A stretch of 64,000 nt of DNA from Lipingzhangella_A rawalii (lineage in GTDB: Bacteria > Actinomycetota > Actinomycetes > Streptosporangiales > Streptosporangiaceae). This document shows, in pieces, positions 44,750-54,334 of the stretch. Position 1 is the stretch's first letter. Every line of letters starts with the position of its first letter. Position numbers and translations under genes: made by a program. Where the stretch lies: positions 62,001-126,000 of the forward strand of contig NZ_JAVLVT010000001.1 of assembly GCF_031628175.1 (NCBI RefSeq), written 5' to 3'. The notes under the pieces are model-generated. The model did not search any database. It was not told the origin of the DNA and worked only from the letters and a program-made list of their open reading frames with translations.

Positions 44750-46804
44750 TCAGCGCGTGGCGTAGAGAGCTGGCCGGAGCTCACCGGCGATGTCGCTGTC
44801 GCCTCGGCGCTCCAGCAGCTCCAGCACTCGGTTCACCTCGACGGGGCCGGTCTGGTCGGTTTCGGAAATGCGGCGGAGGATGATCTCAAGCGCTTCTTCG
44901 GTCGAGGCGGGAGCCGTGTAGCCGATGAGGTGCAAGGCACGGCTGGTCGGTGGGTGCTCGGGAACGTCTGCGGCGGCGAGACGCCGCGCATCGAGCCGGT
45001 CCCCGTCGACGGTGAGGAACACATGATCCCCGGGACGGGCATCGAGCCGGCGCAACAGCGGCCGTAGCGAGTCGAACGCGGGCGCGTCCCGCCAGACCAA
45101 CACGATCAGGTCCGCTCCCGGCCCGGTCAGGCACAGCAGTTGTCCGGGGCCCAGACCCAGGTGGGCGGCGTATCCCTGCGGCACCCCGACCGGAGCGCCG
45201 TTGAGCTGGTCGGCTGTCACGTCGACACGGTGCCACCAGCGCCCGTCCGGAGCGCGGAAGCACTGCGCCGAGGTGGAAACCCGGGCCGGCTGCTGGCTGC
45301 GTCCCTCCGTGCGTCTGCGAATGGGGAGCCCGTTGGATGTGGTGGGGCTGCGCGGCTCGGGTGTGGCCGCGGGCGCGGCCACGGGCGGCACGGTGCGTCC
45401 GTCGGGCGAGGGTTCTGCCGTGGGCGGGCTGTCCAGGTGGACATAGTCGTCCCGGATGGACACTCCGGGGGTGCTCGCGATCCACGCGTGGGCGACGGGG
45501 TGCCGGATACCCAACTGGGTCAGGCGCATGGTCGCCTCGGCCATGCTGGGCTGTCCGGCGAGTAACTGCCGGGTCTGCCACCGAAGCTGCCCAGGATCAC
45601 CGGTGATCAGCCAACCGTCCTGGGCTCGGCGGTCGGTGAACAGGACGAGCAGCACGCGCCATAAGGGGACCCCCAGGGCGGGAACCTCCACCGTGTGTTC
45701 GCTGTGGGCAGCCACGAGCTGGTCCACGGTGGTGGCAACACCCAACTGCTCGTCCACGGTGCGCAGATGCGTGGCCAGTGGGGCACCCTCGGGTGAGGAG
45801 AGCCAGCGTAGTAGCCGGTCCTCGACGTCCCGTTGTGCGCTGCGTAGCTGCGCCACGTCGAGACTGTACTGGTGCGCAAGGTCGCGGATGCTCACGGGTT
45901 CGGCCGCGAACAGCCGCTGGGAGGCGAGGAGGCGCTGTGGGGCGGACCAGCTCCGAACCACACTGTCCACACGGTCGACGAGGGGGTGCTCGGCCGGGGG
46001 CGCGGCACCGGCATACGGGGCGGACACGTCGGGAGTGGGGTGGGGCTGCTCGGGGGACGAACCGCCTGGCCGGGCGGGGGAGAACGCGGGGCGTCGTAAC
46101 GAGCCGTCCGGCCCCCGCAGGGCGGAGCTGCGCTCCGGACGGGCTGTCCGGGGCTCCTCGTCCCGCTGGTTGCGTAGGGCACGCAGGGTCCGGATCGCCC
46201 GGGACGAGGGTGGTGGGGCTTCCGATGCTGGGGGAGAGCCGACGGCGTCGGTGAGATAGTTCAGGGCATCGTGAACGTGCTGGGGTGCCTCAGTCGGAAC
46301 CCACCCCGATACCGTGCGCAGCGCCTCTTGCATCAGGGCGGGGGAGGGGACGGTGCCACCGGTTCCTGGGGTGCCGAACGGTTGAACCACGCGCAGCATC
46401 ACCGTGCTCACGACGTCAACCACCCCACAGCTCGGTGGGAGACTCCACGCGCGAAGCGTGGTCAGCGGGGTGTCCACCAAGGTGTCCCAGTCCCCTGCCG
46501 TGCGCAGAATGGCGCTGCGTACAGGTTCGCCGATCTCGTTGATGTCCACGGGCGTGGAGTGCAGGCTCGGCAAGGCCTCCCGCAGCGAGAGGTGTTCCCA
46601 CTGTTCCACCGCGAGCCGGGCGAGATTGGCCGCCAGCCAGGTGGACCCCGCGATCTCCAGGACCCGCGCGAGCGGAAGCGTGTGCCACCACGCGTCTCCC
46701 AGCCGGTGGTGCCCCAGGTAGGACTCTGTGGTCACCGGTTCGGGTTTGCTCCACCGCAGCGCAGGGGCGAGGTCGGCGAGGCAGATCGGCGATACGGGGT
46801 TCAT
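44750..46804 (-). CDS. Large uncharacterised protein with sigma-region-4-like HTH
   Basis: 684 residues, family not recognised. Layout: a helical N-terminal region (about 1-190), a Pro/Ser/Ala/Arg-rich linker (about 190-275), then a segment resembling a sigma-70 region 4 helix-turn-helix (about 276-335: VDSVVRSWSAPQRLLASQRL, EPVSIRDLAHQYSLDVAQLR). A further helical domain, a second Pro-rich linker (about 455-510) and a C-terminal globular domain ending near the stop follow. No catalytic motif or membrane segment is evident. ATG 46804 was chosen (GAGG about 10 bases upstream); the frame extends to 46870. DNA binding is inference. Confidence 0.75.
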   Translation of the reverse strand: MNPVSPICLADLAPALRWSKPEPVTTESYLGHHRLGDAWWHTLPLARVLEIAGSTWLAANLARLAVEQWEHLSLREALPSLHSTPVDINEIGEPVRSAILRTAGDWDTLVDTPLTTLRAWSLPPSCGVVDVVSTVMLRVVQPFGTPGTGGTVPSPALMQEALRTVSGWVPTEAPQHVHDALNYLTDAVGSPPASEAPPPSSRAIRTLRALRNQRDEEPRTARPERSSALRGPDGSLRRPAFSPARPGGSSPEQPHPTPDVSAPYAGAAPPAEHPLVDRVDSVVRSWSAPQRLLASQRLFAAEPVSIRDLAHQYSLDVAQLRSAQRDVEDRLLRWLSSPEGAPLATHLRTVDEQLGVATTVDQLVAAHSEHTVEVPALGVPLWRVLLVLFTDRRAQDGWLITGDPGQLRWQTRQLLAGQPSMAEATMRLTQLGIRHPVAHAWIASTPGVSIRDDYVHLDSPPTAEPSPDGRTVPPVAAPAATPEPRSPTTSNGLPIRRRTEGRSQQPARVSTSAQCFRAPDGRWWHRVDVTADQLNGAPVGVPQGYAAHLGLGPGQLLCLTGPGADLIVLVWRDAPAFDSLRPLLRRLDARPGDHVFLTVDGDRLDARRLAAADVPEHPPTSRALHLIGYTAPASTEEALEIILRRISETDQTGPVEVNRVLELLERRGDSDIAGELRPALYATR

Positions 46805-46903
46805 CTGCGGGGGACCTCGACCTCCTGGAAGCGACTCGCTGGTTTGGGGGGACTCACGCTGGCGCGCCAACTGGATGTGATGGTATGCGCACCGGGGCGC
46901 CTA

Positions 46904-46947
46904 CGCCTACCCGGGGGCAGCGCCGAATGCGTGCCCCCGGGTAGGCG
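46904..46947 (-). terminator. Strong terminator after the sseB gene
   Basis: A perfect 16-bp inverted repeat CGCCTACCCGGGGGCA/TGCCCCCGGGTAGGCG has a 12-nt loop. It lies about 100 bp downstream of the sseB stop and 100 bp before the next minus-strand gene, separating the two transcripts. Confidence 0.7.
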
Positions 46948-47050
46948 GTGGCGGGGTCCGAAACCACGACAACCGGCGCCGCTAACCAGGCTGCGACCGA
47001 CTGACGTTCCTCGTTTCTGTGATCCTCACCACAAAGATTTTACCGTTTTG

Positions 47051-47677
47051 TCAACCATGTCCGGTCTCGGAGCGGGGATCGCTACCGTTGGTGTGTTCCG
47101 GATGGCCCTCGTCATCCCGAATCGTGTCCACCATGGCGGGGTAGACCGGGACGCTGGCCTCGTTGCCGGGATTGAGGACGAGACCAATTCCCTCCGGGAG
47201 GGCACTGGTCAGGTCTCGAACGGCGAGTCGGGCCCGGGGCAGCTCCGCACTGTGCAGATTGAACTGCTCTTCGGAGGTGAAGGCGGGAACAAAGGTGGTC
47301 TCGCGAACCTGCAAGGTGGGCAGCGCCACCGAACCGTCCTCCTGTTGCCCCGTGCCCTCCGGCAGGGGGAGCCACAGCTCGCCCTGCCGCAGTACCCCAA
47401 GGAAGCGACTCACCGCCTCCACGGTCGCGTCGCTGGCCTCGGATGCGGTCGCGCCTGCCACGCCTGCCGCATCCGGGGCTTCTGCTGTGTTGGTGCCGGC
47501 CTCTCCGCCACCCGATGCCGCCGCAGCGGTGTCTGTGGAGTCACCGGTCGCATCCGCGGCGGCGTTTCCGGCCGCGAGCGCGTTGCCGAGCTCAACCTCG
47601 ACGTCGTTGACGGGAAAACCCGAACCATCGGAGATGGTGGGGTTGTCCGTGGGCTCGCCCGAATCTGAGCTGGTCAT
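47051..47677 (-). CDS. SseB-domain protein
   Basis: 208 residues. The C-terminal half (about 90-190) has the SseB N-domain pattern: FLGVLRQGELWLPLPEG, VALPTLQVRETTFVPAFTSEEQF, and EGIGLVLNPGNEASVPVYP. The N-terminal 85 residues are a low-complexity Ala/Gly/Thr-rich stretch, probably disordered. Actinobacterial SseB-domain proteins are of unknown function. ATG 47677 is preceded by AAGGAAGG. Divergent from the SGNH hydrolase. Confidence 0.85.
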   Translation of the reverse strand: MTSSDSGEPTDNPTISDGSGFPVNDVEVELGNALAAGNAAADATGDSTDTAAAASGGGEAGTNTAEAPDAAGVAGATASEASDATVEAVSRFLGVLRQGELWLPLPEGTGQQEDGSVALPTLQVRETTFVPAFTSEEQFNLHSAELPRARLAVRDLTSALPEGIGLVLNPGNEASVPVYPAMVDTIRDDEGHPEHTNGSDPRSETGHG

Positions 47678-47912
47678 AACCTTCCTTGTATCGTCGAGTG
47701 CCGGGTGGGCGAGTACTCGCACCCCGGTGGCTGCCAGGGACGGTATGCTGAACTGGCCCCGCCGTACCCAGGCCGTCCGGATCGATGCAACGGTGTCCTG
47801 TGACACTCTGTTCGTTGCCCGGCCGTGACCGCCCGCGAGGTCGGTGCCTCCCATGGTGTCCCATTGCGGCGTGGTGCGCACAGTTCGGCTCGAGTCGCAT
47901 TGATTGGTAACC

Positions 47913-48878
47913 GTGACAGGACTGGATACAGACCCCCATCGTGACCCTGGCGGCGCTGGTCCCGCAGTCGTTCGTTCCCTGGTGGCGATCGGGGACAGCT
48001 TCACCGAAGGATTGGACGACCTCGGTGTGGACGGGGAGTACCGCGGGTTCGCGGATCGCCTCGCCCAGCACCTTGCCATCCAGTGTCCCGGCTTCCGGTA
48101 TGCGAACCTCGCGGTGCGGGGGCGGCGGATGAACCAGATCTGTGGTGAGCAGCTGGACCAGGCCCTGACGATGTCGCCCGACCTGGTGACCGTGCACGCG
48201 GGAGGCAACGACGTTCTGCGGCCCAATACCAATCTCGACCGGCTGGCCGCCATGTTGGACGAGGGGGTGCGCGAACTCCGGGACGCCGGGATTCGCGTGG
48301 TGATCCTGTCCGGGCATGACACCGGTTGGATTCCGGTCCTGCGTGCCTATCGTGGGCGGATCGCCGTGTTCAGCATGCACCTACGTGCTATCGCCGAGCG
48401 TCACGCCTGCGACATCGTGGACATGTGGGCCATGGCCGCGCTAAACGACGCCCGGGCCTGGAGCGTGGATCGTCTGCACTTCAACGCTGCCGGACACACG
48501 ATCGTGGCAGCCCGCACCGCCGAGGTGCTCGGTCAACCGATGGGTGGACCTGAACTCTGGAAACATCCCTGGACGACCCCTGCGCTGACGCCGCCGCCGG
48601 CAGTTCGGCGCCGCAAGACCCTGCGCTGGACCTATGAACACCTGGTCCCGTGGATCGGTCGGCGGGCCCTGGGGCGGTCCTCCGGGGACGGGCGGCAACC
48701 CAAACGACCCGAGCTGACCGTCCTGAATCCGGGGGTTGAGCCCGCAACCGGCAGTGCTCCAGCCACCCACGCGAGTACGGTCGAGAACGTCGACAACACC
48801 ACCCCCAGCTGGAACGGTCAGTGGGCCTCGCCGACCCAGCACTGTGACCGGCGCATGCCCCAGCCGGACCGCGGATAG
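47913..48878 (+). CDS. SGNH/GDSL-family hydrolase
   Basis: 321 residues. The SGNH blocks are clear: block I GDSFTEGLDD with the nucleophile Ser, block II Gly in LAVRGRRMNQI, block III HAGGNDVLRPN, and block V DRLHFNAAGH with catalytic Asp and His. No signal peptide is seen, so it is probably cytosolic. The last 90 residues are Pro-rich and polar. GTG 47913 was chosen; TTG 47904 is possible. Substrate unknown (esterase or lipase type). Confidence 0.9.
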   Translation: MTGLDTDPHRDPGGAGPAVVRSLVAIGDSFTEGLDDLGVDGEYRGFADRLAQHLAIQCPGFRYANLAVRGRRMNQICGEQLDQALTMSPDLVTVHAGGNDVLRPNTNLDRLAAMLDEGVRELRDAGIRVVILSGHDTGWIPVLRAYRGRIAVFSMHLRAIAERHACDIVDMWAMAALNDARAWSVDRLHFNAAGHTIVAARTAEVLGQPMGGPELWKHPWTTPALTPPPAVRRRKTLRWTYEHLVPWIGRRALGRSSGDGRQPKRPELTVLNPGVEPATGSAPATHASTVENVDNTTPSWNGQWASPTQHCDRRMPQPDRG

Positions 48879-49264
48879 CCCGCCGGTGGTGCCCGCGGGA
48901 TGACGCGTCTCCGTTGATGTCCCGGACGACAGGCCCCGAACTCACGGAACGATCCAGGGACGCTGGAGATCCCTCGTTCGGCGCAGCTGCCCCCGTGTGT
49001 CACCCCCATCGACCTTTCCCGACCCTCATCGGCCTCTCCTGAGCCCGATTGTCTGGGGGCTACCCCCAGATGCCACAACCACCCCCATCCCACCCAGCTA
49101 GCCGCCCCCATCCCCGGGCCGAGTCGAGAGGCCCGCTCCGGGGGTGAGGCTGGCGTCTGGCGTTGGCCCCGGGCGGTGGGGATAACGACGGGCCATCGCG
49201 GATCACGCCCGCTGCCGACCGTGTGCGTTTGCGCGGTTCCGGCCCGGTCTCACTGGATCGGGCT
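48879..49264. other. Convergent intergenic region, C-rich
   Basis: 386 bp between the SGNH hydrolase and fabF. It holds a hairpin at 49052-49070 and a strand-biased C-rich tract at about 49071-49130 (ACCACCCCCATCCCACC and similar). No gene was recognised. Confidence 0.5.
49052..49070. terminator. Tight hairpin between convergent genes
   Basis: TCTGGGGG-CTA-CCCCCAGA: perfect 8-bp stem with a 3-nt loop. It likely terminates the SGNH hydrolase transcript and may also serve fabF from the other side. Confidence 0.5.
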
Positions 49265-50497
49265 TCAGGGGCGTCGGAAGGCCACGGCGACATTGTGCCC
49301 CCCGAAGCCGAAGGACTGGTTCAGGGCACCCACAGCGTCGTTGGGAAGCTCTCGAGGCTTGTCCTGCACAATGTCCACGACGACGTCGTCGTCCAGATCG
49401 CTGATGTTGATTGTGGGGGGGATCCGTCCCTCGTGCAGAGCCAGAATGGTCGCGATCGCCTCCACGGCACCGGCACCGCCCAACAGATGCCCGGTCATGG
49501 ATTTGGTGGAGGTGACCGCCACCCGATCGGCCACGGCATCGCCCAGGGCCTGACGGATTGCCACGGTTTCGCCGACATCTCCGGTCGGCGTGGAGGTGGC
49601 ATGGGCATTGACGTGGGCGATTTCCGTCGGGGACATCCCGGCATTGGCCAGGGCGCCACGGATCGCGTGCACCTGCCCCTCCGGATCGGGGGCAACCAGG
49701 TCGTGTGCGTCGTCGGAGTAGCCGGCCCCGGCCGCCACCGCATACACACGGGCCCCGCGTGCTGCCGCGTGCTCTGCCGATTCCAGGACCACGATTCCGG
49801 CGCCCTCACCCATGACGAAACCGTCCCGGTTCACATCCCAGGGGCGGGATGCGCCTGCCGGATCCTCGTTGTGGGTGGACAATGCCCGCATCGACGCGAA
49901 GGCAGCGATATTCAGGGGGTGCAGGGCCGCTTCGGTTCCTCCGGCGATCACCACGTCCGCCCGACCGGAGCGCACCATGTCGATGGCATTACCGATCGCC
50001 TCGGAACTCGAGGCGCACGCACTCACCGGGGAATGAGCTCCGGCCCGCGCCGTGAACTCCAAAGCGACCGCGCCGGCCGAGCTATTGGGCATGAGCATCG
50101 GCACCGTGAACGGCGACACCCGCTTCCAGCCCTTGTCCCGGAAGATGTCGTACTGGTCGAGAGTGGTCAGGATGCCGCCGATTCCGCTGCTGACGACGAC
50201 CCCCAAGCGCAGCGGATCCACCTCGGTCAGCCCCGAGTCCTGCCACGCTTCCTTCGCCGCGATCAGCGAGAACTGCTGGGTCCGGTCCAGCCGCCGTAGA
50301 CGCGGGCGGGGCAGGATCTCCGCGGGGTCCACCGCCGCCTGTCCGGCAAATCGCACCGGCAGTTCCGCAACCCAGTCCTCGGTGATGGGGGTTATCCCGG
50401 AACGGCCCTCCAGCATCGCGGACCAGGTGGTGGCGACGTCCCCGCCCAGGGGAGTGGTCGCACCCAGGCCAGTGACGACGACATCGCTTGTACTCAT
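49265..50497 (-). CDS. fabF: Beta-ketoacyl-ACP synthase II
   Basis: 410 residues. Condenses malonyl-ACP with acyl-ACP in chain elongation. The catalytic triad is C161 (VSACASSSEA), H299 (NAHATSTPTGD) and H401 (FGFGGHN). Last gene of fabD-fabH-acpP-fabF, which in actinomycetes forms the housekeeping fatty-acid synthase cluster. Confidence 0.96.
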   Translation of the reverse strand: MSTSDVVVTGLGATTPLGGDVATTWSAMLEGRSGITPITEDWVAELPVRFAGQAAVDPAEILPRPRLRRLDRTQQFSLIAAKEAWQDSGLTEVDPLRLGVVVSSGIGGILTTLDQYDIFRDKGWKRVSPFTVPMLMPNSSAGAVALEFTARAGAHSPVSACASSSEAIGNAIDMVRSGRADVVIAGGTEAALHPLNIAAFASMRALSTHNEDPAGASRPWDVNRDGFVMGEGAGIVVLESAEHAAARGARVYAVAAGAGYSDDAHDLVAPDPEGQVHAIRGALANAGMSPTEIAHVNAHATSTPTGDVGETVAIRQALGDAVADRVAVTSTKSMTGHLLGGAGAVEAIATILALHEGRIPPTINISDLDDDVVVDIVQDKPRELPNDAVGALNQSFGFGGHNVAVAFRRP

Positions 50498-50583
50498 GGC
50501 CGATCGCGCCCTTCGACGTTCGTTGGGGCGGGTGCCCTCGCCCGGATCGGTATGAGGGCACCCGACAGGTCACGTTCTGCGGA

Positions 50584-50823
50584 CTACTTCTGAACGTAGT
50601 TGACGACGTCCTGCACCGTCTTGAGGTCCTTGAGCTTGTCCTCCGGGATCTCCACCCCGAACTTGTCCTGTGCCTCGATCGAGATCTCCACCATCGACAG
50701 CGAGTCGATGTCGAGGTCGTCCACGAAGCTCTTCTCCGGGGTGACCTGGTCGGCGGGGACTCCGGCGATCTCGTTGACGATCTCGCCGAGGTTGTTCAGA
50801 ATTTCCTGCTCGGACAGGGCCAT
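50584..50823 (-). CDS. acpP: Acyl carrier protein
   Basis: 79 residues, acidic, four-helix ACP. The phosphopantetheine attachment serine is S41 in DDLDIDSLSMVE. ATG 50823 follows an AGAGAG stretch. The position between fabH and fabF and the DSL context mark it as the fatty-acid, not polyketide, carrier. Confidence 0.96.
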   Translation of the reverse strand: MALSEQEILNNLGEIVNEIAGVPADQVTPEKSFVDDLDIDSLSMVEISIEAQDKFGVEIPEDKLKDLKTVQDVVNYVQK

Positions 50824-50902
50824 GAGGCTTCTCTCTTTCCTGTGTCGCTGGTCGTGTGTACCGGGGAACTGCGAGGGACGCACCCGGATGGCCCCCGGTT
50901 GG

Positions 50903-51859
50903 CTAGGGCAGTTCCAACACCTGCGCCGCGTACGTCATCCCTGCTCCGAACCCCAGGGTGAGGACGGTGCTGCCGGGAGGAAGATCCCCACGGCCGGACA
51001 TGCGCGCCAGAGCGAGTGGAATCGACGCGGATGAGGTGTTGCCCGCGGTGACAATATCGCGGGCGATCAGTGCCTGGGGCGCCCCCAGCTTGCGGGCGAT
51101 CCCCTCCACGATGCGAAGGTTGGCCTGGTGTGGGACGAATGCCGTCACCTCCTCCGGAGCTACACCGGCCCGTTCCAGCGCGGCCAGGGCCACGGGGTAG
51201 AGTTCGGTGATCGCCCAGCGGAACACCGCCTGACCCTCCTGATAGAGGTACGCATGGTCCCGCAGGTGGATCGTCTCCGCCTTGTCGCCCGCGCTGCCCC
51301 ACACCACGGGGCCGATACCGGGACTCTCGTCCGGGCCGACAATCGCGGCACCCGCCCCGTCGGCGAAGATCACGCAGGTGGAACGGTCCGTCCAGTCCAC
51401 CCAGTCCGACAACTTCTCCGAACCGACCACCAGAACCCGCCCCGCGGAGCCACCACGGATCGCGTCACTGGCCACGGACAGGGCATAGCAGAACCCGGCG
51501 CAGGCCGCATTGATATCGAACGCGCCGGGCGCCTCGATCCCGAGTCGGTGCGCGACACTCGCAGCCGTGTTCGGGATCTGGTCGAGCGGGGTGCAGGTGG
51601 CCACGATCACCAGATCGATGTCGTGTGGAGTGAGCCCGCTGGCAGCCAAGGCCTTGCCCCCGGCCGCGACAGCCATGTCCACCACGGACTCCTCCGGACC
51701 GGCGATGCGCCGCTCGGCGACACCCACCCGACTCTGAATCCACTCATCGGTGGTATCCACCGTGCGGGCCAGGTCGTCGTTGGTGACAACCCGGCTGGGC
51801 TGATGCTCGCCGAGCGCGATGACCCGGCTACCAGGCGACTGGGGTGGCAGATTCTTCAT
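50903..51859 (-). CDS. fabH: Beta-ketoacyl-ACP synthase III
   Basis: 318 residues. Starts fatty-acid synthesis by condensing an acyl-CoA primer with malonyl-ACP. The catalytic residues are C120 (NAACAGF), H244 (VPHQANLRI) and N274 (TAGNTSSASIP). In actinomycetes FabH usually accepts branched primers, but specificity is not readable here. The ATG overlaps the fabD stop by 4 bp. Confidence 0.96.
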   Translation of the reverse strand: MKNLPPQSPGSRVIALGEHQPSRVVTNDDLARTVDTTDEWIQSRVGVAERRIAGPEESVVDMAVAAGGKALAASGLTPHDIDLVIVATCTPLDQIPNTAASVAHRLGIEAPGAFDINAACAGFCYALSVASDAIRGGSAGRVLVVGSEKLSDWVDWTDRSTCVIFADGAGAAIVGPDESPGIGPVVWGSAGDKAETIHLRDHAYLYQEGQAVFRWAITELYPVALAALERAGVAPEEVTAFVPHQANLRIVEGIARKLGAPQALIARDIVTAGNTSSASIPLALARMSGRGDLPPGSTVLTLGFGAGMTYAAQVLELP

Positions 51860-52824
51860 GTGTCCACCGTTTCCGTAGGGGAGCGACGGCCAGGTCCGTG
51901 TGTATGGGCCGCGATCAGCTCACGAGCCTGGTCCAGATCCTCGGGCGTCTTCACCGCCAGTGTTTCCACTCCGCGTAGGCCACGCTTGGCGAGCCCGGTC
52001 AGTGTGCCGGCGGGCGGCAACTCGATCAGGGCGCTCACCCCGGCCTCGGCGAGTGTGGCGGTGCACGCGTCCCAGCGAACCGGGGCGCTGATCTGCGCAA
52101 CCAGCCGGTCCAGGTACTCCTGCCCATCCTTCACGATGGCCCCGTCCCGGTTCGACAGCAACTGGGTCCGGGGGGCGGCAACGGGTGCACCCGCCGCCGC
52201 GCGGCGTAGCCGTGCCACCGCCGGCTCCATGTGTTCGGTGTGGAAGGCGCCGGCAACCGACAACGAACGCAACCGGGCTCGCGCGGGCGGGGCCGCCGCG
52301 AACGCCTCGAGCTGCGCGCTGGTGCCGGCCGCCACGATTTGGCCCGAACCGTTGTCGTTAGCCGCGGTGAGGCCGGCCGCGCTGATGGCAGAAAGAACCT
52401 CGTCACGATCACCACCGATCACCGCGGTCATCCCGGTGTCACTCGCACTGGCCGCCTCGGCCATGGCACGCCCGCGCTCGGCCACCAGGACCAGCGCCGC
52501 TTCGCAACTGAGTACACCCGCGATACCAGCGGCGGTGAATTCCCCCACACTGTGTCCCGCCACGGCGTCGGGCAGCGCCGGGTCATCCGCGAGATTGCCC
52601 AGGAGCTGTTCCGCTGCGGCGAGACCCGCGCTGACCAGTAGCGGCTGAGCGACCGCAGTGTCGCGAATCTCCTCGGCGTCGGCCGTCGTGCCATACCGGA
52701 TGAGATCCAGACCGGTGACCGTCGACCAGTAGGTCAGTCGATCGGCGAGTCCGGGCAGTTCCAGCCAGGGCGTGAGGAAACCAGGCGCTTGGGCGCCTTG
52801 TCCGGGAGCAACAATCACAAGCAC
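51856..52824 (-). CDS. fabD: Malonyl-CoA:ACP transacylase
   Basis: 322 residues. Loads malonate onto ACP. The nucleophile is S92 in GHSVGEFTAAG and the base is H195 in GAFHTEHM. The GTG start gives MLVIVAPGQGAQ, typical of the family. A -10-like TAGATG lies just upstream. It is divergent, across 151 bp, from a PucR-type regulator that probably controls the cluster. Confidence 0.96.
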   Translation of the reverse strand: MLVIVAPGQGAQAPGFLTPWLELPGLADRLTYWSTVTGLDLIRYGTTADAEEIRDTAVAQPLLVSAGLAAAEQLLGNLADDPALPDAVAGHSVGEFTAAGIAGVLSCEAALVLVAERGRAMAEAASASDTGMTAVIGGDRDEVLSAISAAGLTAANDNGSGQIVAAGTSAQLEAFAAAPPARARLRSLSVAGAFHTEHMEPAVARLRRAAAGAPVAAPRTQLLSNRDGAIVKDGQEYLDRLVAQISAPVRWDACTATLAEAGVSALIELPPAGTLTGLAKRGLRGVETLAVKTPEDLDQARELIAAHTHGPGRRSPTETVDT

Positions 52825-52975
52825 ACCATCTAGACTGCCTTGTCAACGTCCGCGGACTGGAGTCGCACAGGCACGAACTTCCGACCGTCTGGTTTGGGGC
52901 ATTCATACAAATCCCACCGTCCGGGAGTGACCTGCGGTCGCGCTGGACGCACCAGGGGTGTCAATCTGGAGAGTG

Positions 52976-54199
52976 ATGAGCACAGATCCTGGCCAGACGA
53001 CACCCGACCCCGAGGACGAGCACCTGCGGGCGGAGACGGCGCGGCGCCTGGAGCGGGCGATGGGCGAACTCGGTACGGCCGCGGTGGCGCGCATGGAGGA
53101 ACGCCTGTCCTGGTTTCGGGCGATGTCCGCCGAGGACCGTTCCTGGGTGGGTCTGGTGGCCCAGTCCGCGGTTGCGGCGTTCGTCGACTGGTTCAAGGAC
53201 CCCAATCGGGGGCGACCGGCCATCACAGTGGAGGTCTACGGCACGGCACCGCGTGAGCTCACCCGTTCCGTGTCCCTGCAACAGACCGTGGAGATGGTTC
53301 GGCTGGTCGTGGATACGGCCGAGGCGCGCGTGGGTGAGCTGGCGGCCCCCGGCGGGGAGCAGCAGCTGCGGGAGGCCATGCTGCGCTACACGCGCGAGGT
53401 TGCCTTCAGCACGGCCAAGGTGTACGCGCGTGCCGCGGAGGCGCGCGGTGCTTGGGACGCTCGCTTGGAGGCCCTGGTTGTGGACGCGCTCCTGCACGGG
53501 GATGGCGAGGAGGGATTGGCGACCTGGGGAACCGCGCTGAGCTGGTCGCATTCTCCCGTCATCGTGGTTGCGGGATACCGTCCGGAGGCCCAACCGGAAA
53601 CCACGCTGATGGACGAGGTTCGTCGACTCGCACGCCGGCAGGGGCATGACGTCCTGGCCGGCATGCAGGGGGAACGGCTCATTGTCGTCCTGGGGGTGAA
53701 CGCCAAAGTCCAGGGGGCCGAGGATCCACTACGGGTCGCCGGCACCCTGGCCGGAGCCTACGCTCCGGGGCCGATTGTGGTGGGACCGCCGGTACCGGAC
53801 CTGCACTCCGCGGCCTCCTCGGCGCGCGTCGCGGTCAGTGGCCTGCGGGCAGCCGTGGCCTGGCCGGATGCTCCCCGGCCCGTACTGGCCCAGGACCTGC
53901 TGCCGGAACGTGCGCTGGCCGGGGAAGACAGCGCCGGCCAGGAGCTGGTGCGTGAGGTGTACCTTCCGTTGCGGAGCGCAGGTTCCCCGCTGTTGGAGAC
54001 GCTGACGGTCTATCTGGAACACGCCAGTTCCCTGGAAGCCACGGCACGCATGTTGTTCGTACATCCCAACACCGTTCGATACCGGCTGGGCCGGATCGCC
54101 GACCTCACCGGATACGCCCCGACGGATGGGCGTGGTTCGTTCGCGTTGCGGGTCGCCGTGGCGCTGGGCCGCCTCTCCGGGCAGGAGACCACTGGCTGA
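52976..54199 (+). CDS. fasR: PucR-family regulator, FasR-like (fatty-acid synthesis)
   Basis: 407 residues. The C-terminal helix-turn-helix (TLTVYLEHASSLEATARMLFVHPNTVRYRLGRIADLTG, quoted by blocks) is the PucR/CdaR type. The N-terminal and middle parts match the FasR group encoded divergently from fabD in Streptomyces, where it activates the fabD-fabH-acpP-fabF operon. The gene symbol rests mainly on this position. ATG 52976 has GGAG upstream. A small CGGGG/CCCCG hairpin follows the stop. Confidence 0.88.
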   Translation: MSTDPGQTTPDPEDEHLRAETARRLERAMGELGTAAVARMEERLSWFRAMSAEDRSWVGLVAQSAVAAFVDWFKDPNRGRPAITVEVYGTAPRELTRSVSLQQTVEMVRLVVDTAEARVGELAAPGGEQQLREAMLRYTREVAFSTAKVYARAAEARGAWDARLEALVVDALLHGDGEEGLATWGTALSWSHSPVIVVAGYRPEAQPETTLMDEVRRLARRQGHDVLAGMQGERLIVVLGVNAKVQGAEDPLRVAGTLAGAYAPGPIVVGPPVPDLHSAASSARVAVSGLRAAVAWPDAPRPVLAQDLLPERALAGEDSAGQELVREVYLPLRSAGSPLLETLTVYLEHASSLEATARMLFVHPNTVRYRLGRIADLTGYAPTDGRGSFALRVAVALGRLSGQETTG

Positions 54200-54334
54200 G
54201 GCCTGGCGGGGCGGGGATGTGAACCCCGATCTGCACCGCGGCGTCCTTGTTCACAGTGAGATGCTTTGCTGGCCATCTGTGACGATAGGGTGGCCAGTGC
54301 GGTAACGGGGCCGAATTTTCGGGGAGATGACATC

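Noticed and set aside
47051..48322. Extension of the SseB frame upstream to 48322
   Set aside because: The added 215 codons are antisense to the SGNH hydrolase. ATG 47677 has a strong AAGGAAGG ribosome-binding site.
50498..50583. Extra small gene between fabF and acpP
   Set aside because: Only 86 bp, with no start, ribosome-binding site or conserved motif.
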